From contig NZ_VNFK01000004.1 of assembly GCF_007786235.1 (NCBI RefSeq), positions 62,001 through 126,000 on the forward strand: a stretch of 64,000 bases of DNA. Reading direction: 5' to 3'. Positions 40,369 through 48,129 of this stretch are shown here, in pieces (the stretch's first letter is position 1; each line of letters begins with the position of its first letter). A program made the translations under genes and the position numbers. Origin of the DNA: Paenarthrobacter nitroguajacolicus (GTDB lineage: Bacteria > Actinomycetota > Actinomycetes > Actinomycetales > Micrococcaceae). Under the pieces are notes generated by a model. That model did not search any database, was not told the origin of the DNA, and saw only the letters and a list, made by a program, of their open reading frames with translations.

Positions 40369-40465
40369 GCTCTCTCACATCCTGACCCGATTCGTCGATC
40401 GCTCTCTCACTTCCTTGAGGAAAGTGAGAGAGTGATCGGCGTTAAGGGGTGGGATGTGAGAGAGC
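40369..40465. repeat. Composite palindromic repeat with CTCTCTCACATCC ends
   Basis: The ends GCTCTCTCACATCC (40369-40382) and its exact complement (40452-40465) enclose a nearly perfect hairpin (40396-40438) whose arms contain CTCTCTCACTTCC. All four arms share the CTCTCTCAC word, which also heads each unit of the tandem repeat at 4073-4165. It lies between convergent genes and ends four bases from the aztD-like stop. This looks like a member of a dispersed REP-type family. Confidence 0.8.
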
Positions 40466-40468
40466 GAT

Positions 40469-41782
40469 CTAGCCCGTGACGCCGGTGAGCTCGTTCGGGA
40501 CGTGGTCCACCTTCGCCGACTTCGCAACCTTGCCCGTCTTCAGGTCCACCGCGTGAATGGTGCTGGTGGCCGGTTCGGTGACGAACGCCGTCGGACCTTG
40601 CACAAAGAGCGTCGGCCGGGGGTCCTGCCACGTGGCAGACTCTTCCCAAGCAGCTACCACGGGGATGGTTGACGTAACCGCTCCGGAGAGCGGATCGATC
40701 ACGCGCAGTCCGCCATCAGTTCCGAGGACCAGAGCCTCACCCGACGGCCCGCGGCCCAGTGAGCGGAACGAGTAGCTGGTGCCGATGTCCACGAGCTGCA
40801 TGGCGGCGGTTTCAGTGTTGACGAGCGAGATTCGCGTCGGACGTTCGGGCTTGGCCGCCTTGTCCACCTTGTAATCGCCCAAGATCACGGGAGACTTCTC
40901 CGAACCGGCCTGGTTTCCCAGCCGACCGTACGCATCCGGGCTCGCGACCTTAGTGATGATCCCGTCCTTATAGATCAGCATGCCGTCCTCGCAGCCAACC
41001 ACCACGGCTTCGCCTGCCGCAACGGCCTCACCATGGACTCCCGGGCAGTCCTCGTTGCGCACGATTTCCTTGCGGTCCTGGCCCTTGCCGGCCGAGAGCA
41101 CCGCGATGCCGGTGCGACTTTCCTCGTTGCCGACGGTCACCAGCAGCTTGCCGTCCTTGAGTTCGACGGCGACTCCGTGGTGCGCTTCCGGCGTCACGTA
41201 AGTGTCCGTGGCAGGCAGCTTCCCATCCTCCACCGCGGCGGCCAGCGCCGACGTTTCGTAGCTCTCCACCTTGCCCGAGCCGTCATTGAACAGCACGGTC
41301 TTACCCGCGTGAAGCACCACGTGACCGGCCTTGTCAGCCTCAAACGCCAGATCGGTCAGCCTGGGATCACTTACGTAGTGATGGCTGTGGTCGCCATGCG
41401 GTTCGGTCCAGGCGCCCGCGTCGAAGAGGCGGAAAGAGTCGCCGGTGGATACGAAGACGTGCCGTCCGTCGCCCGCCGGATTCAGGCGGTTGAAACCGGA
41501 CATCTCCGCGGTTCCCACCTCCTTCAGCGAGGTGGCATCGAGAACTGCGATACCGGCGTCGTGCGTGTATACGAGGCGAGGGGTCGGAGCGCCCGCCTCC
41601 TTCGGGCTCGGCTTTGAGGTTGCGGACGGCGACGCTTCGTTGGCGTTTCCGGCCGAGCCGCCGGGAGCCGCACAGGCGGTCAGGAGAAGGGCGGAAAGCC
41701 CGACGGCGGCAATTGGCCGCGCGCGGAAGCGGCGTCTGCGCGTCGTGGGGGCAAAGGTGGCGAGGGTTGCGTGATGAGGCAT
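40469..41782 (-). CDS. aztD: Zinc metallochaperone AztD-like lipoprotein
   Basis: A 437-residue secreted protein. The lipobox is LTAC with Cys at residue 37, after a long cationic N-terminus. The mature part is a seven-bladed beta-propeller with Zn-type ligands: EPHGDHSHHYVSD (about 130-142) and EAHHGVAVE (about 195). These match AztD, a periplasmic chaperone that passes Zn2+ to the AztC binding protein. A Zur/Fur-type box lies 8 bases upstream of the start, so the gene should be induced by zinc lack. The partner AztABC transporter is not in the window. The symbol is given on domain and metal-site grounds. Confidence 0.75.
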   Translation of the reverse strand: MPHHATLATFAPTTRRRRFRARPIAAVGLSALLLTACAAPGGSAGNANEASPSATSKPSPKEAGAPTPRLVYTHDAGIAVLDATSLKEVGTAEMSGFNRLNPAGDGRHVFVSTGDSFRLFDAGAWTEPHGDHSHHYVSDPRLTDLAFEADKAGHVVLHAGKTVLFNDGSGKVESYETSALAAAVEDGKLPATDTYVTPEAHHGVAVELKDGKLLVTVGNEESRTGIAVLSAGKGQDRKEIVRNEDCPGVHGEAVAAGEAVVVGCEDGMLIYKDGIITKVASPDAYGRLGNQAGSEKSPVILGDYKVDKAAKPERPTRISLVNTETAAMQLVDIGTSYSFRSLGRGPSGEALVLGTDGGLRVIDPLSGAVTSTIPVVAAWEESATWQDPRPTLFVQGPTAFVTEPATSTIHAVDLKTGKVAKSAKVDHVPNELTGVTG

Positions 41783-41790
41783 GCGTTAAA

Positions 41791-41805
41791 TGATATTGAT
41801 TCTCA
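41791..41805. promoter_or_regulatory. Zur/Fur-type box
   Basis: TGATATTGATTCTCA fits the 15-bp TGAnAATnATTnTCA pattern of Zur and Fur operators (outer TGA/TCA intact). Its end is 8 bases from the aztD-like start. Zur is the likely ligand because the gene encodes a zinc protein. Confidence 0.65.
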
Positions 41806-41891
41806 TTTACTGCGCAAGTTGCGTGACTTTGCCGCATTTCTACACTCAACATGTTGTTGACAACAAAGTGTTGATAGCCAAAGCTGGGGCA

Positions 41892-42296
41892 ATGAACCAA
41901 AGCGCAGCCACCCACGACGCCGCCGCAACCTCCCTCCAAACGCAGGCAACACGCCTGCTCCTGGACAGGGGCGCCTCTGACCTCCCCGCCCGGCCATGGC
42001 TCCGCCAACAGCAACCGCCGTCCGCGATGGACCTGATCCAACACGTGCTGTGGCGCTCACGGGGACAGGACAACGCTCCTGCGCCCGACACCCTGGACCT
42101 CCGCGCCGCCCTCACGCTGGTATCCGCCGCGCGAGGTGAGATGGACGCCGTCGAAACTGCGCTGTTGTTCCTTGCCAGGGCGGAAGGCCTGACGTGGCCG
42201 CACATCGCCGAAAGTCTGGGGCTCCGCTCCGCGCAGGCAGCCCAGCAGCGTCTTGACAGGCTCGCGGATCGTCCACGTACAGCGGCAACTCAATGA
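41892..42296 (+). CDS. Putative DNA-binding protein, first gene of PEP-utilizer unit
   Basis: A 134-residue protein. The C-terminus (about 90-125) has a sigma-70 region 4-like helix pair, GLTWPHIAESLGLRSAQAAQ, consistent with DNA binding. The N-terminal half includes a conserved hydrophobic segment (ATRLLLDRGASDLP, PSAMDLIQHVLW). I recognise it as a recurrent actinobacterial DNA-binding protein that precedes a PEP-utilizer domain gene, with no known target. ATG at 41892 is preferred; GGGGC lies upstream. Its stop overlaps the next gene (ATGA). The Zur box of the divergent aztD-like gene lies about 90 bases upstream and could also affect this unit. Confidence 0.65.
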   Translation: MNQSAATHDAAATSLQTQATRLLLDRGASDLPARPWLRQQQPPSAMDLIQHVLWRSRGQDNAPAPDTLDLRAALTLVSAARGEMDAVETALLFLARAEGLTWPHIAESLGLRSAQAAQQRLDRLADRPRTAATQ

Positions 42297-42625
42297 CCCA
42301 AATCCTCACGGGAACTCCTGCGAGCGCGGGCACATCCCGGGGTCCTGCCCGGCTCATTCACGGACCCGACGAATTCAACCGCTTCCAGTCCGGCGATGTT
42401 CTGGTCTGCCGCACCACCGACCCCGCATGGACGCCACTCTTCTGGACGGCATCGGCGGTGATCACGGAGACTGGCGGGATGTTGTCGCACGCCGCGATCG
42501 TCGCCCGCGAGTTCGGGATCCCCGCTGTGCTGGGGGTTCGGGAGGCGCTGGAACTGCTCCCTAACGGCGAGACGTTGGCCGTTGACGGATCACACGGAAC
42601 CGTTGCCCGGATGGATGCCGAATGA
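42293..42625 (+). CDS. Stand-alone PEP-utilizer swivelling phosphohistidine domain
   Basis: A 110-residue protein that is only the mobile phosphohistidine domain of PEP-utilizing enzymes. The signature GGMLSHAAIVAREFGIPAV (about 62-80) includes the His normally phosphorylated in PPDK, PEP synthase and rifampin phosphotransferase. No ATP-grasp or PEP-binding domain is attached or adjacent. It is coupled on both sides (ATGA overlaps) to small proteins that look like DNA-binding or regulator proteins. It may carry a phosphoryl group from an unknown kinase, or bind nucleotides without catalysis. Confidence 0.8.
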   Translation: MTQILTGTPASAGTSRGPARLIHGPDEFNRFQSGDVLVCRTTDPAWTPLFWTASAVITETGGMLSHAAIVAREFGIPAVLGVREALELLPNGETLAVDGSHGTVARMDAE

Positions 42626-43188
42626 GGCTCCTCACCTTGCACGCCGTCCGCCTCTTGGGCTTTGCCGATACCCAGGCCGTGGCGGCTCGCTTCTCGCAGG
42701 ATCGCAGTCTGGTGGAGTCCCAATTGATCGACGCGGGCGTGAACGGTTTTGTCTCCCGCAGCACTTTTGCGGGGACCAGCGGTTGGTCGTTGTCGAGCTT
42801 GGGGAGGGCCGAGAATGAGCGCTTGCTTGCCGAAGAACTGGACAGCGCGGGTGCGCGCGGCATGGTGCTGGCCGTCCATGACGATTTCACGGACTACAAC
42901 ACCGGAGTTGTGAGTGCTTGCAGTGCTTTCCAACTGCAGGCACCGGCCACTCAGGATGCCATGGACATCCTGATAGGCGCCCTGGCAGCGTGGCGTCCGT
43001 TGGAGGCACGGCTAACCGGTTTGTTGCCTCGCTTCGAGGGGTATTCCGAACGTCTGCTCCGCGCACTCAAAGCAGCCGTAGAGGACCCTGCCTGGGTTAC
43101 CGCTACCGACCGTGATTCCTTCCACCGGGTCTGGTTCGAATTGCACGAGGATCTCATTTCCACCCTCGGCATCCAGCGCAACACGTGA
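42622..43188 (+). CDS. Helical regulator-like protein, partner of PEP-utilizer domain
   Basis: A 188-residue protein. The N-terminal 75 residues resemble a winged helix-turn-helix: LHAVRLLGFADTQAVAARF, then the recognition-like stretch SLVESQLIDAGVN, and a wing region FAGTSGWSLSSLG. The C-terminal part is all-helical with acid-rich ends. I recognise it as a transcriptional-regulator-like protein that travels with stand-alone PEP-utilizer domains. Its start overlaps the previous stop (ATGA), so three proteins are made together. Target and signal are unknown. The last gene's stop at 43188 is followed by 73 bases before the thioesterase gene. Confidence 0.65.
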   Translation: MRLLTLHAVRLLGFADTQAVAARFSQDRSLVESQLIDAGVNGFVSRSTFAGTSGWSLSSLGRAENERLLAEELDSAGARGMVLAVHDDFTDYNTGVVSACSAFQLQAPATQDAMDILIGALAAWRPLEARLTGLLPRFEGYSERLLRALKAAVEDPAWVTATDRDSFHRVWFELHEDLISTLGIQRNT

Positions 43189-43261
43189 GGTGTCTGTCCG
43201 AATGGACAGCGAGGACCGACTTACTCGCGTAACAGAAACCCGCCAACAGTAAACTTCCAGC

Positions 43262-44236
43262 ATGAGCGACGCTGCCGGCAATTCCGTGACCCTCCGCTTC
43301 CTCGCGGCCCCCACTGACGTCGGGCACAGCGGGTCGGTGGATGCCGGCACAGTTCTTGAGTGGGTGGACAAGGCTGCCTACGCGGCGGCTGTTGGCTGGG
43401 CGAAGTCCTATTGCGTCACCGCCTACGTGGGCAACATCCACTTCACGGATCCGGTGAACAGCGGCGACATGGTGGAGGTGACCTCCACGATTGTTTACAC
43501 CGGCCGCTCCTCCATGCATATCCACACCGTGGTCAGCTCCCGGGATCCGAAGGGTGGACCGGAGACGATGCACAGCCAGTGCATGGTGATCTTCGTAGCC
43601 GTAGGTCCGGACGGCAAGCCGATCCCCGTCCCGCAGTTCGCCCCCTCAACGCCTACAGAGATTGAGCAACGCGACCACGCGCTGGCGCGCATCGAAGTTC
43701 GCGAGCAGATCGTCAACGCTATGAACGCCCAGGAATATACCGACGCCGGGACGGCCGAGCGCGTCACGCTGCGGTTCATGGCGTCCCCCACTGATGTGAA
43801 CTGGGGCGGCAAGGTCCACGGCGGCATCGTGATGAAGTGGATCGATGAGGCCGCGTATGTTTGCGCGTCCCGCTACTGCGGGAAGGACACCGTGGCTGTG
43901 TTCTCCGGCGGCGTCCGCTTTTACCGGCCGCTGCTGATCGGTCACGTCGTGGAAGTCGAGGCGCGCCTCGTGTACACGGGAGCCAAAGGCATGCACATCG
44001 CCGTCCACGTTCGCTCCGGTGACCCAAAGACGCGCGAGATGAACCTCACCACGTACTGCCTCACGGTGATGGTCGCCCGCGACGAAACGGGGACAGCCGT
44101 GCCGATTCCGTCGTGGGAACCGGTGACTGACGAGGATAAGAAGCTCCACGCACATGCCCGGGAGCTCCTTGAAATCCGCGGCCGAGCCCCGGGAAACCGA
44201 CTGCCGGATCACCTGCTGAAGGCTGGTGGCAACTAA
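43262..44236 (+). CDS. Double-hotdog acyl-CoA thioesterase (YciA/Acot type)
   Basis: A 324-residue protein with two hotdog domains (about 8-145 and 165-300), both with the pattern of acyl-CoA hydrolases. The second has the active-site segment NWGGKVHGGIVMKWIDEAAY, with the Asp or Glu general base expected. The first domain has DVGHSGSVDAGTVLEWVDKA, in which the usual HGG is changed to DAG, so it may be only structural. Thioesterases of this type cleave medium or long acyl-CoA. The gene has its own ATG and no partner. Fused tandem domains are known in eukaryotic ACOTs and some actinobacteria. Confidence 0.85.
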   Translation: MSDAAGNSVTLRFLAAPTDVGHSGSVDAGTVLEWVDKAAYAAAVGWAKSYCVTAYVGNIHFTDPVNSGDMVEVTSTIVYTGRSSMHIHTVVSSRDPKGGPETMHSQCMVIFVAVGPDGKPIPVPQFAPSTPTEIEQRDHALARIEVREQIVNAMNAQEYTDAGTAERVTLRFMASPTDVNWGGKVHGGIVMKWIDEAAYVCASRYCGKDTVAVFSGGVRFYRPLLIGHVVEVEARLVYTGAKGMHIAVHVRSGDPKTREMNLTTYCLTVMVARDETGTAVPIPSWEPVTDEDKKLHAHARELLEIRGRAPGNRLPDHLLKAGGN

Positions 44237-44281
44237 GGGGACAGGCAGGCTGTTGGGTGTCGTTTTCCCCCGCTCGCTTTG

Positions 44282-45304
44282 TCATCCTTGAAAGCTCACC
44301 GTCGGGCGGGTAGGCCCGGGCTGCAGCCACGCCATCGTTGCGAGATGGTCGGTGCCCGGCGAGCTGATGACAGAGGCTCCGGAAACGGTGAACCCGCGGA
44401 ACAGAATATGGTCAGGCCTCGTGGCGGGCAGGCTGGCCGGCCAGGTGAATCCGAAACCGGACCGGGCGTCGTCGAGTATTGCCAGCAACGGGCTGAAGGC
44501 GCGGTCCGTGTTGGCAGCGTTAAAGTCTCCCACCACCAATATTCGCGGCGAGGGGTCCGCCTCCACCATCCTGCTGAGCTTCGCGAGCCCGCTGTTCCTG
44601 CTGGTGACGTCGCTGGGTCGGACGGAGGGCAGGTGCACGGCATAGAGCTGGACGGGACCGTCCGGCGATTCCAGCTGCATGCTCAGGGCGCGGGACCAGC
44701 CGAGCCCCAAAGCAAGGGGCCTGCCTTGGCTTAGCGGAAAGCGGCTCCACACGCCCACCGTCCCCGCTACCTGCCGATGCGCGAACGTCCCGTCCATCAG
44801 CGGAGAGATCCGTTCCAAGGTGGGCCCGGAGAGCTCCTGGAGGACCACGACGTCGGCACCTGACTTGATCAGCTTTGCCACAGCCACATCGGCATCCGGG
44901 TTTCCTGCGCGGAGGTTCTGCGTGACAACGCTCCATCCGCTGACAGCCTCCTCCGAGGCGCCTGCAGCGGAAGCCGACGCGATTCCGGTGGCCACGACGG
45001 GTAGAAAGATCACGCACCAGGACACGAGTGCGGCCGCCGCCGGGAGGGCTCCAAACCAGGCTTTCGAGAGCAATGCCACTATCAGCAAGGCCGCTATGAC
45101 CGCCCCCACCCAGGGCAGGAAGCTCTCGATGGCCAGCGCCATCCCACGGACCTCCGGCACCAGTCCATGGCCAAAGAGCAGTGCCATGAGCAGTCCTGCA
45201 AACAGGCACACAACCCAATCCCTGGCTCGTGGACGGCGCCGCCGAGCCTCCAACAGCCCACGCTGCCTGGCCGTTGCATAGGTGGTTCCAGTGTCCTTTT
45301 CCAT
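44282..45304 (-). CDS. Endonuclease/exonuclease/phosphatase-family membrane protein
   Basis: A 340-residue protein with three membrane segments (about residues 30-50, 63-80 and 85-110) and a C-terminal EEP domain (about 125-330). Conserved sites are visible: VVTQNLRAGN, VVVLQELSG (metal-binding Glu), VGDFNAANTD and SPGTDHLATMAW (final His). The EEP fold includes DNase I, phosphatases and sphingomyelinases; the membrane-attached bacterial form has no known substrate. The domain would face outward. It is divergent from the two-component operon (62 bases between starts), so it may be controlled by it, but there is no direct sign. Confidence 0.85.
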   Translation of the reverse strand: MEKDTGTTYATARQRGLLEARRRRPRARDWVVCLFAGLLMALLFGHGLVPEVRGMALAIESFLPWVGAVIAALLIVALLSKAWFGALPAAAALVSWCVIFLPVVATGIASASAAGASEEAVSGWSVVTQNLRAGNPDADVAVAKLIKSGADVVVLQELSGPTLERISPLMDGTFAHRQVAGTVGVWSRFPLSQGRPLALGLGWSRALSMQLESPDGPVQLYAVHLPSVRPSDVTSRNSGLAKLSRMVEADPSPRILVVGDFNAANTDRAFSPLLAILDDARSGFGFTWPASLPATRPDHILFRGFTVSGASVISSPGTDHLATMAWLQPGPTRPTVSFQG

Positions 45305-45366
45305 AGCCCCATGGTTCAGAAAGGAACTTAAAGGATTCTGAAGCCCCGCAAACTATGCTGGTGGCC

Positions 45367-46050
45367 ATGACGGAGCCCATAACAGTCTTGGTCGTCGACG
45401 ACGATCCGGATATCAGGAGCTCCTTGCAGTCCCTGCTCGAAGCGGCCGGCTACCAGGTTGAATCGGCAGCTGACGGCCGGGAGGCGTTGGAAAGGGTGGC
45501 CGCAACATCCCCGGACCTAGTGGTAGCGGACGTTTTGATGCCGGTGATGGACGGACTCGGCCTCTGCCGAATGCTCCGAGCGGCCGGCAATGCGGTTCCG
45601 ATCCTCTTGCTCACGGCCCGCAGCGATGTGGCCGACTGCGTTGCAGGGTTGGACGCCGGAGCGGATGACTACCTTTCCAAGCCGTTTGACCCCAAGGAGC
45701 TGCTGGCACGGTTGAGGGCCATGGCACGCCGGACAACCCACCTTCCGGCCAGTCCCAGTGGGTACAACGATTTGGAACTGGTGCCCGAGGCCCACGCAGT
45801 GAGGCAAAACGGACGGTGGATTGACCTCAGCAGCACCGAATACGCCATTCTTTGCGTCCTCGCGGAAAACCCTGAGCAGGCACTCAGCCGCGGCCAGATC
45901 AGTGACGCCGTGTGGGGATATGCAATGACGCCGGCCTCCAATTCATTGGAGGTCTACATCAGCTACCTGCGAAGAAAACTCGAAGCCGAGGGCGAACCAC
46001 GGATCATCCAGACCGTTCGGGGCGTCGGATACCGGCTGGCTGCGTCGTGA
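45367..46050 (+). CDS. OmpR-family response regulator
   Basis: A 227-residue response regulator. The receiver domain (about 1-115) has the acidic pair VVDDDPDIR, the phosphoacceptor Asp in VVADVLMPVMDG (about 54) and the Lys in YLSKPFDPKE. The C-terminal winged helix (about 130-225) ends RIIQTVRGVGYRL. It closely resembles MprA/PrrA-type regulators. ATG at 45367 is preferred; the earlier ATG at 45355 has no ribosome site. Its stop overlaps the GTG start of the sensor kinase. Confidence 0.9.
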   Translation: MTEPITVLVVDDDPDIRSSLQSLLEAAGYQVESAADGREALERVAATSPDLVVADVLMPVMDGLGLCRMLRAAGNAVPILLLTARSDVADCVAGLDAGADDYLSKPFDPKELLARLRAMARRTTHLPASPSGYNDLELVPEAHAVRQNGRWIDLSSTEYAILCVLAENPEQALSRGQISDAVWGYAMTPASNSLEVYISYLRRKLEAEGEPRIIQTVRGVGYRLAAS

Positions 46051-47420
46051 CGCTACGGCTGAGGATGACGCTGGTCATCGCAGCGGCCATCACTCTCACC
46101 GTCATGGTGTTTGCGGTGCTGGTATATGCCTTGGTGGGCCACGAACTGCGAAAGAACGAGGACCTTTCCCTGCGGCGTGAATCGGATCGCATCATTCAGC
46201 TCATCCAGACCGATCCCAACTGGCAAGGGTTTTCGCAGTGCACCTGGGTCCGTTCGCCTGCCTGCGCCCAGCTCGTGGCGCCCACCCCCGGCGAAGACCC
46301 TGATTCAGGCGCCGGGCCTGCCTTACCCATCACTGGGCAGATGCGCGACGTGGCAGCCGGCAAGAGTGAGGCTTTCTTCACGGAAGCTGCCATCGGCAAC
46401 GACCCAATCCGGGTTTACGTCAGACCTCTGCCAAACCAACAAGCGTTGGTGGTGGGCGTCAGGAACGACAGGGTGCTGGCGTCCTTCGAGCGGCTCGGCT
46501 GGCTGCTCACGGCGACGGTGCTGGGCGCCTTGGTTGTGGCCGCTGCTACTGCCTATGTGGCAGCGCGACGCGGACTCCGGCCGGTAGATCGCCTCACAGC
46601 CGTGGCAGAGAGTATCGCCAAGACCGGCAACACCGACGTCAGGATCCCGCGAAGCACCACAACGGAGATCGACAGGCTCAGCATCGCCTTCAATACGATG
46701 CTCGGCGAGTTGGAGGAATCCCGTCGCCAGCAGGAACAACTGATTGCCGATGCCTCACATGAACTGCGGACTCCCCTGACGTCCCTGCGAACCAATGCGG
46801 CTATGCTCAGGAATCCCGAACTGTCGCAGGCAAGCAAAGATCGCATCACCGGGGCCTTGGAGCATGAACTGATAGGGATGCAGTCCCTCATTGAGGACCT
46901 GATCGACCTTGCCCGCCACGAAGAGGCTCCTTCCTTCACCGAAGAAATGGACCTCAACGAACTTGTGCTTTTCTGCCTGGATAACGCCGAACGGCGTTAC
47001 CCCGGAGTTGCATGGTCACTCGAAGGCTCCGGGCACCCGCTCCTGGTATCAGGGGAACGCGTCAGGCTGGCCCGTGCCATCGCGAACTTACTGGACAATG
47101 CTGGCAAATTCACGGCTGGCAAATTCACGGCCGGCAAATTCACGGCCGAGCCAGGCCAGGTCCGGGTAACCCTGAGCGTGTCCGAAGGCAGCGTCACTCT
47201 TGATGTGCGGGATACGGGACCGGGTATTCCATCGGAGGACCTGCCGCACGTCTTTGACAGGTTCTACCGTGCCACCAGCGCGCGAAGCGTGGCAGGATCC
47301 GGATTGGGACTGGCCGTGGTGCACCACGCAGCCCTCGCCCACGACGGCACAGCAAAAGCTCATCCGGCCCCACGTGGGGCACACTTCAGCCTTACCCTGC
47401 CGCTGGCCGAAGGCAGCTGA
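46047..47420 (+). CDS. Sensor histidine kinase with tandem-repeat insertion
   Basis: A 457-residue membrane kinase. Two membrane segments (about residues 6-28 and 150-175) flank a sensor domain of about 120 residues; then HAMP (about 175-225), the H box ADASHELRTPLTSLR (His at about 237), and the ATPase domain with N box NLLDNAGKF, G1 DTGPGIP, F box HVFDRFYR and G2 GSGLGLAVVHH. After the N box, the GKFTA pentapeptide is present three times in a row, encoded by three 15-bp units. The extracellular domain has two Cys (CTW...CAQ) that may pair. It is coupled to the response regulator by a 4-base overlap. Signal unknown. Confidence 0.9.
   Translation: MTLRLRMTLVIAAAITLTVMVFAVLVYALVGHELRKNEDLSLRRESDRIIQLIQTDPNWQGFSQCTWVRSPACAQLVAPTPGEDPDSGAGPALPITGQMRDVAAGKSEAFFTEAAIGNDPIRVYVRPLPNQQALVVGVRNDRVLASFERLGWLLTATVLGALVVAAATAYVAARRGLRPVDRLTAVAESIAKTGNTDVRIPRSTTTEIDRLSIAFNTMLGELEESRRQQEQLIADASHELRTPLTSLRTNAAMLRNPELSQASKDRITGALEHELIGMQSLIEDLIDLARHEEAPSFTEEMDLNELVLFCLDNAERRYPGVAWSLEGSGHPLLVSGERVRLARAIANLLDNAGKFTAGKFTAGKFTAEPGQVRVTLSVSEGSVTLDVRDTGPGIPSEDLPHVFDRFYRATSARSVAGSGLGLAVVHHAALAHDGTAKAHPAPRGAHFSLTLPLAEGS
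47103..47147 (+). repeat. Three 15-bp tandem repeats inside histidine kinase gene
   Basis: Units GGCAAATTCACGGCT (47103-47117), GGCAAATTCACGGCC (47118-47132) and the same again (47133-47147) keep the reading frame and encode AGKFT repeats next to the ATP-binding N box. Such an array is prone to slippage in steps of five residues. Confidence 0.85.
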
Positions 47421-47526
47421 ACACAACGACAGTTCGTCACCCGGGCCTCGGCGTGGGCGTCCTTCAAGGAAACGTGCTGCTGGAGGGTGGTTACCGTTCT
47501 ACTAGTCGTTCGGTGCCATACCCTAC

Positions 47527-48115
47527 TTAGTCTTGGTCACCGGAGTCGACCACCGTTCCCTGCTCAAGCGCGGCAGTAATTGCTTCCGGAGATGGCAGAG
47601 CTTCCCTCTCTTCCGGAGGGAGGGAATCGTACGTATATGAACTCACGGCGACTGGCTGGGATGACCCGTCCAGTGCGTACCTCACTGTCGGCTCGTGCTT
47701 GGAGCCGCAAACCAGAATTCCGACTGTGGGAGACATCCTCAGGGAACTTCACCAAGTCATTGACCGCAGCCACGTAGAAATTCAGCTGCCCAAGATGTTC
47801 GGGCCTGAACTTGCCGGACTTCAGCTCAACGACCACAAAGCGATTGGTAGGCACGTGAACTAGGAGAAGGTCTATGTAAAAGTCCCCACCCTGGGCATCG
47901 AGATGGAACTGCCGGCCATAAAAGGCAAACCCCTGCCGAACTCCGCGAGCGTCTGAGACATGCGCTGGGTCATCGCCTCCCCGCGCCCGGTCGGTAGTGT
48001 CGGACAGGTTCCAGGCCGCTGCGAACGCTCGCATGTAAAAGAGATTGGAACGAGAGAAGCCACGCATGTGTGGAAGAGCGCCTTTGTGATCCGCCGCCAG
48101 CCCTAAATTGCCCGG
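47527..48115 (-). pseudogene. DUF1016/YhcG PD-(D/E)XK nuclease gene, decayed
   Basis: Pieces of a YhcG-family protein are found in order, but in three frames. They are GLAADHKGALPHMRGFSRSN with the MRAFAAAW that follows (about 48095-48020), QTLAEFG near 47935, QGFAFYGRQFHLDAQGGDFY and FVVVELKSGKFRPEHLGQLN (about 47940-47790), and then VGILVCGSKHEPTVRYALDG (from 47730). The nuclease acids of the last domain (DFYIDLLL, VELKSGKF) survive. Missing are the N-terminal part and about 100 residues between the helical and nuclease domains, and at least two frameshifts break the rest. YhcG proteins act in DNA repair or phage defence and RNA/DNA cleavage. This copy is dead. Confidence 0.75.
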
Positions 48116-48129
48116 TGAAACTCCCCGAA

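Noticed and set aside
42293..42625. Considered a truncated rifampin phosphotransferase or PEP synthase
   Set aside because: Good start, overlaps on both sides and a complete swivelling domain argue for a true stand-alone gene rather than a remnant.
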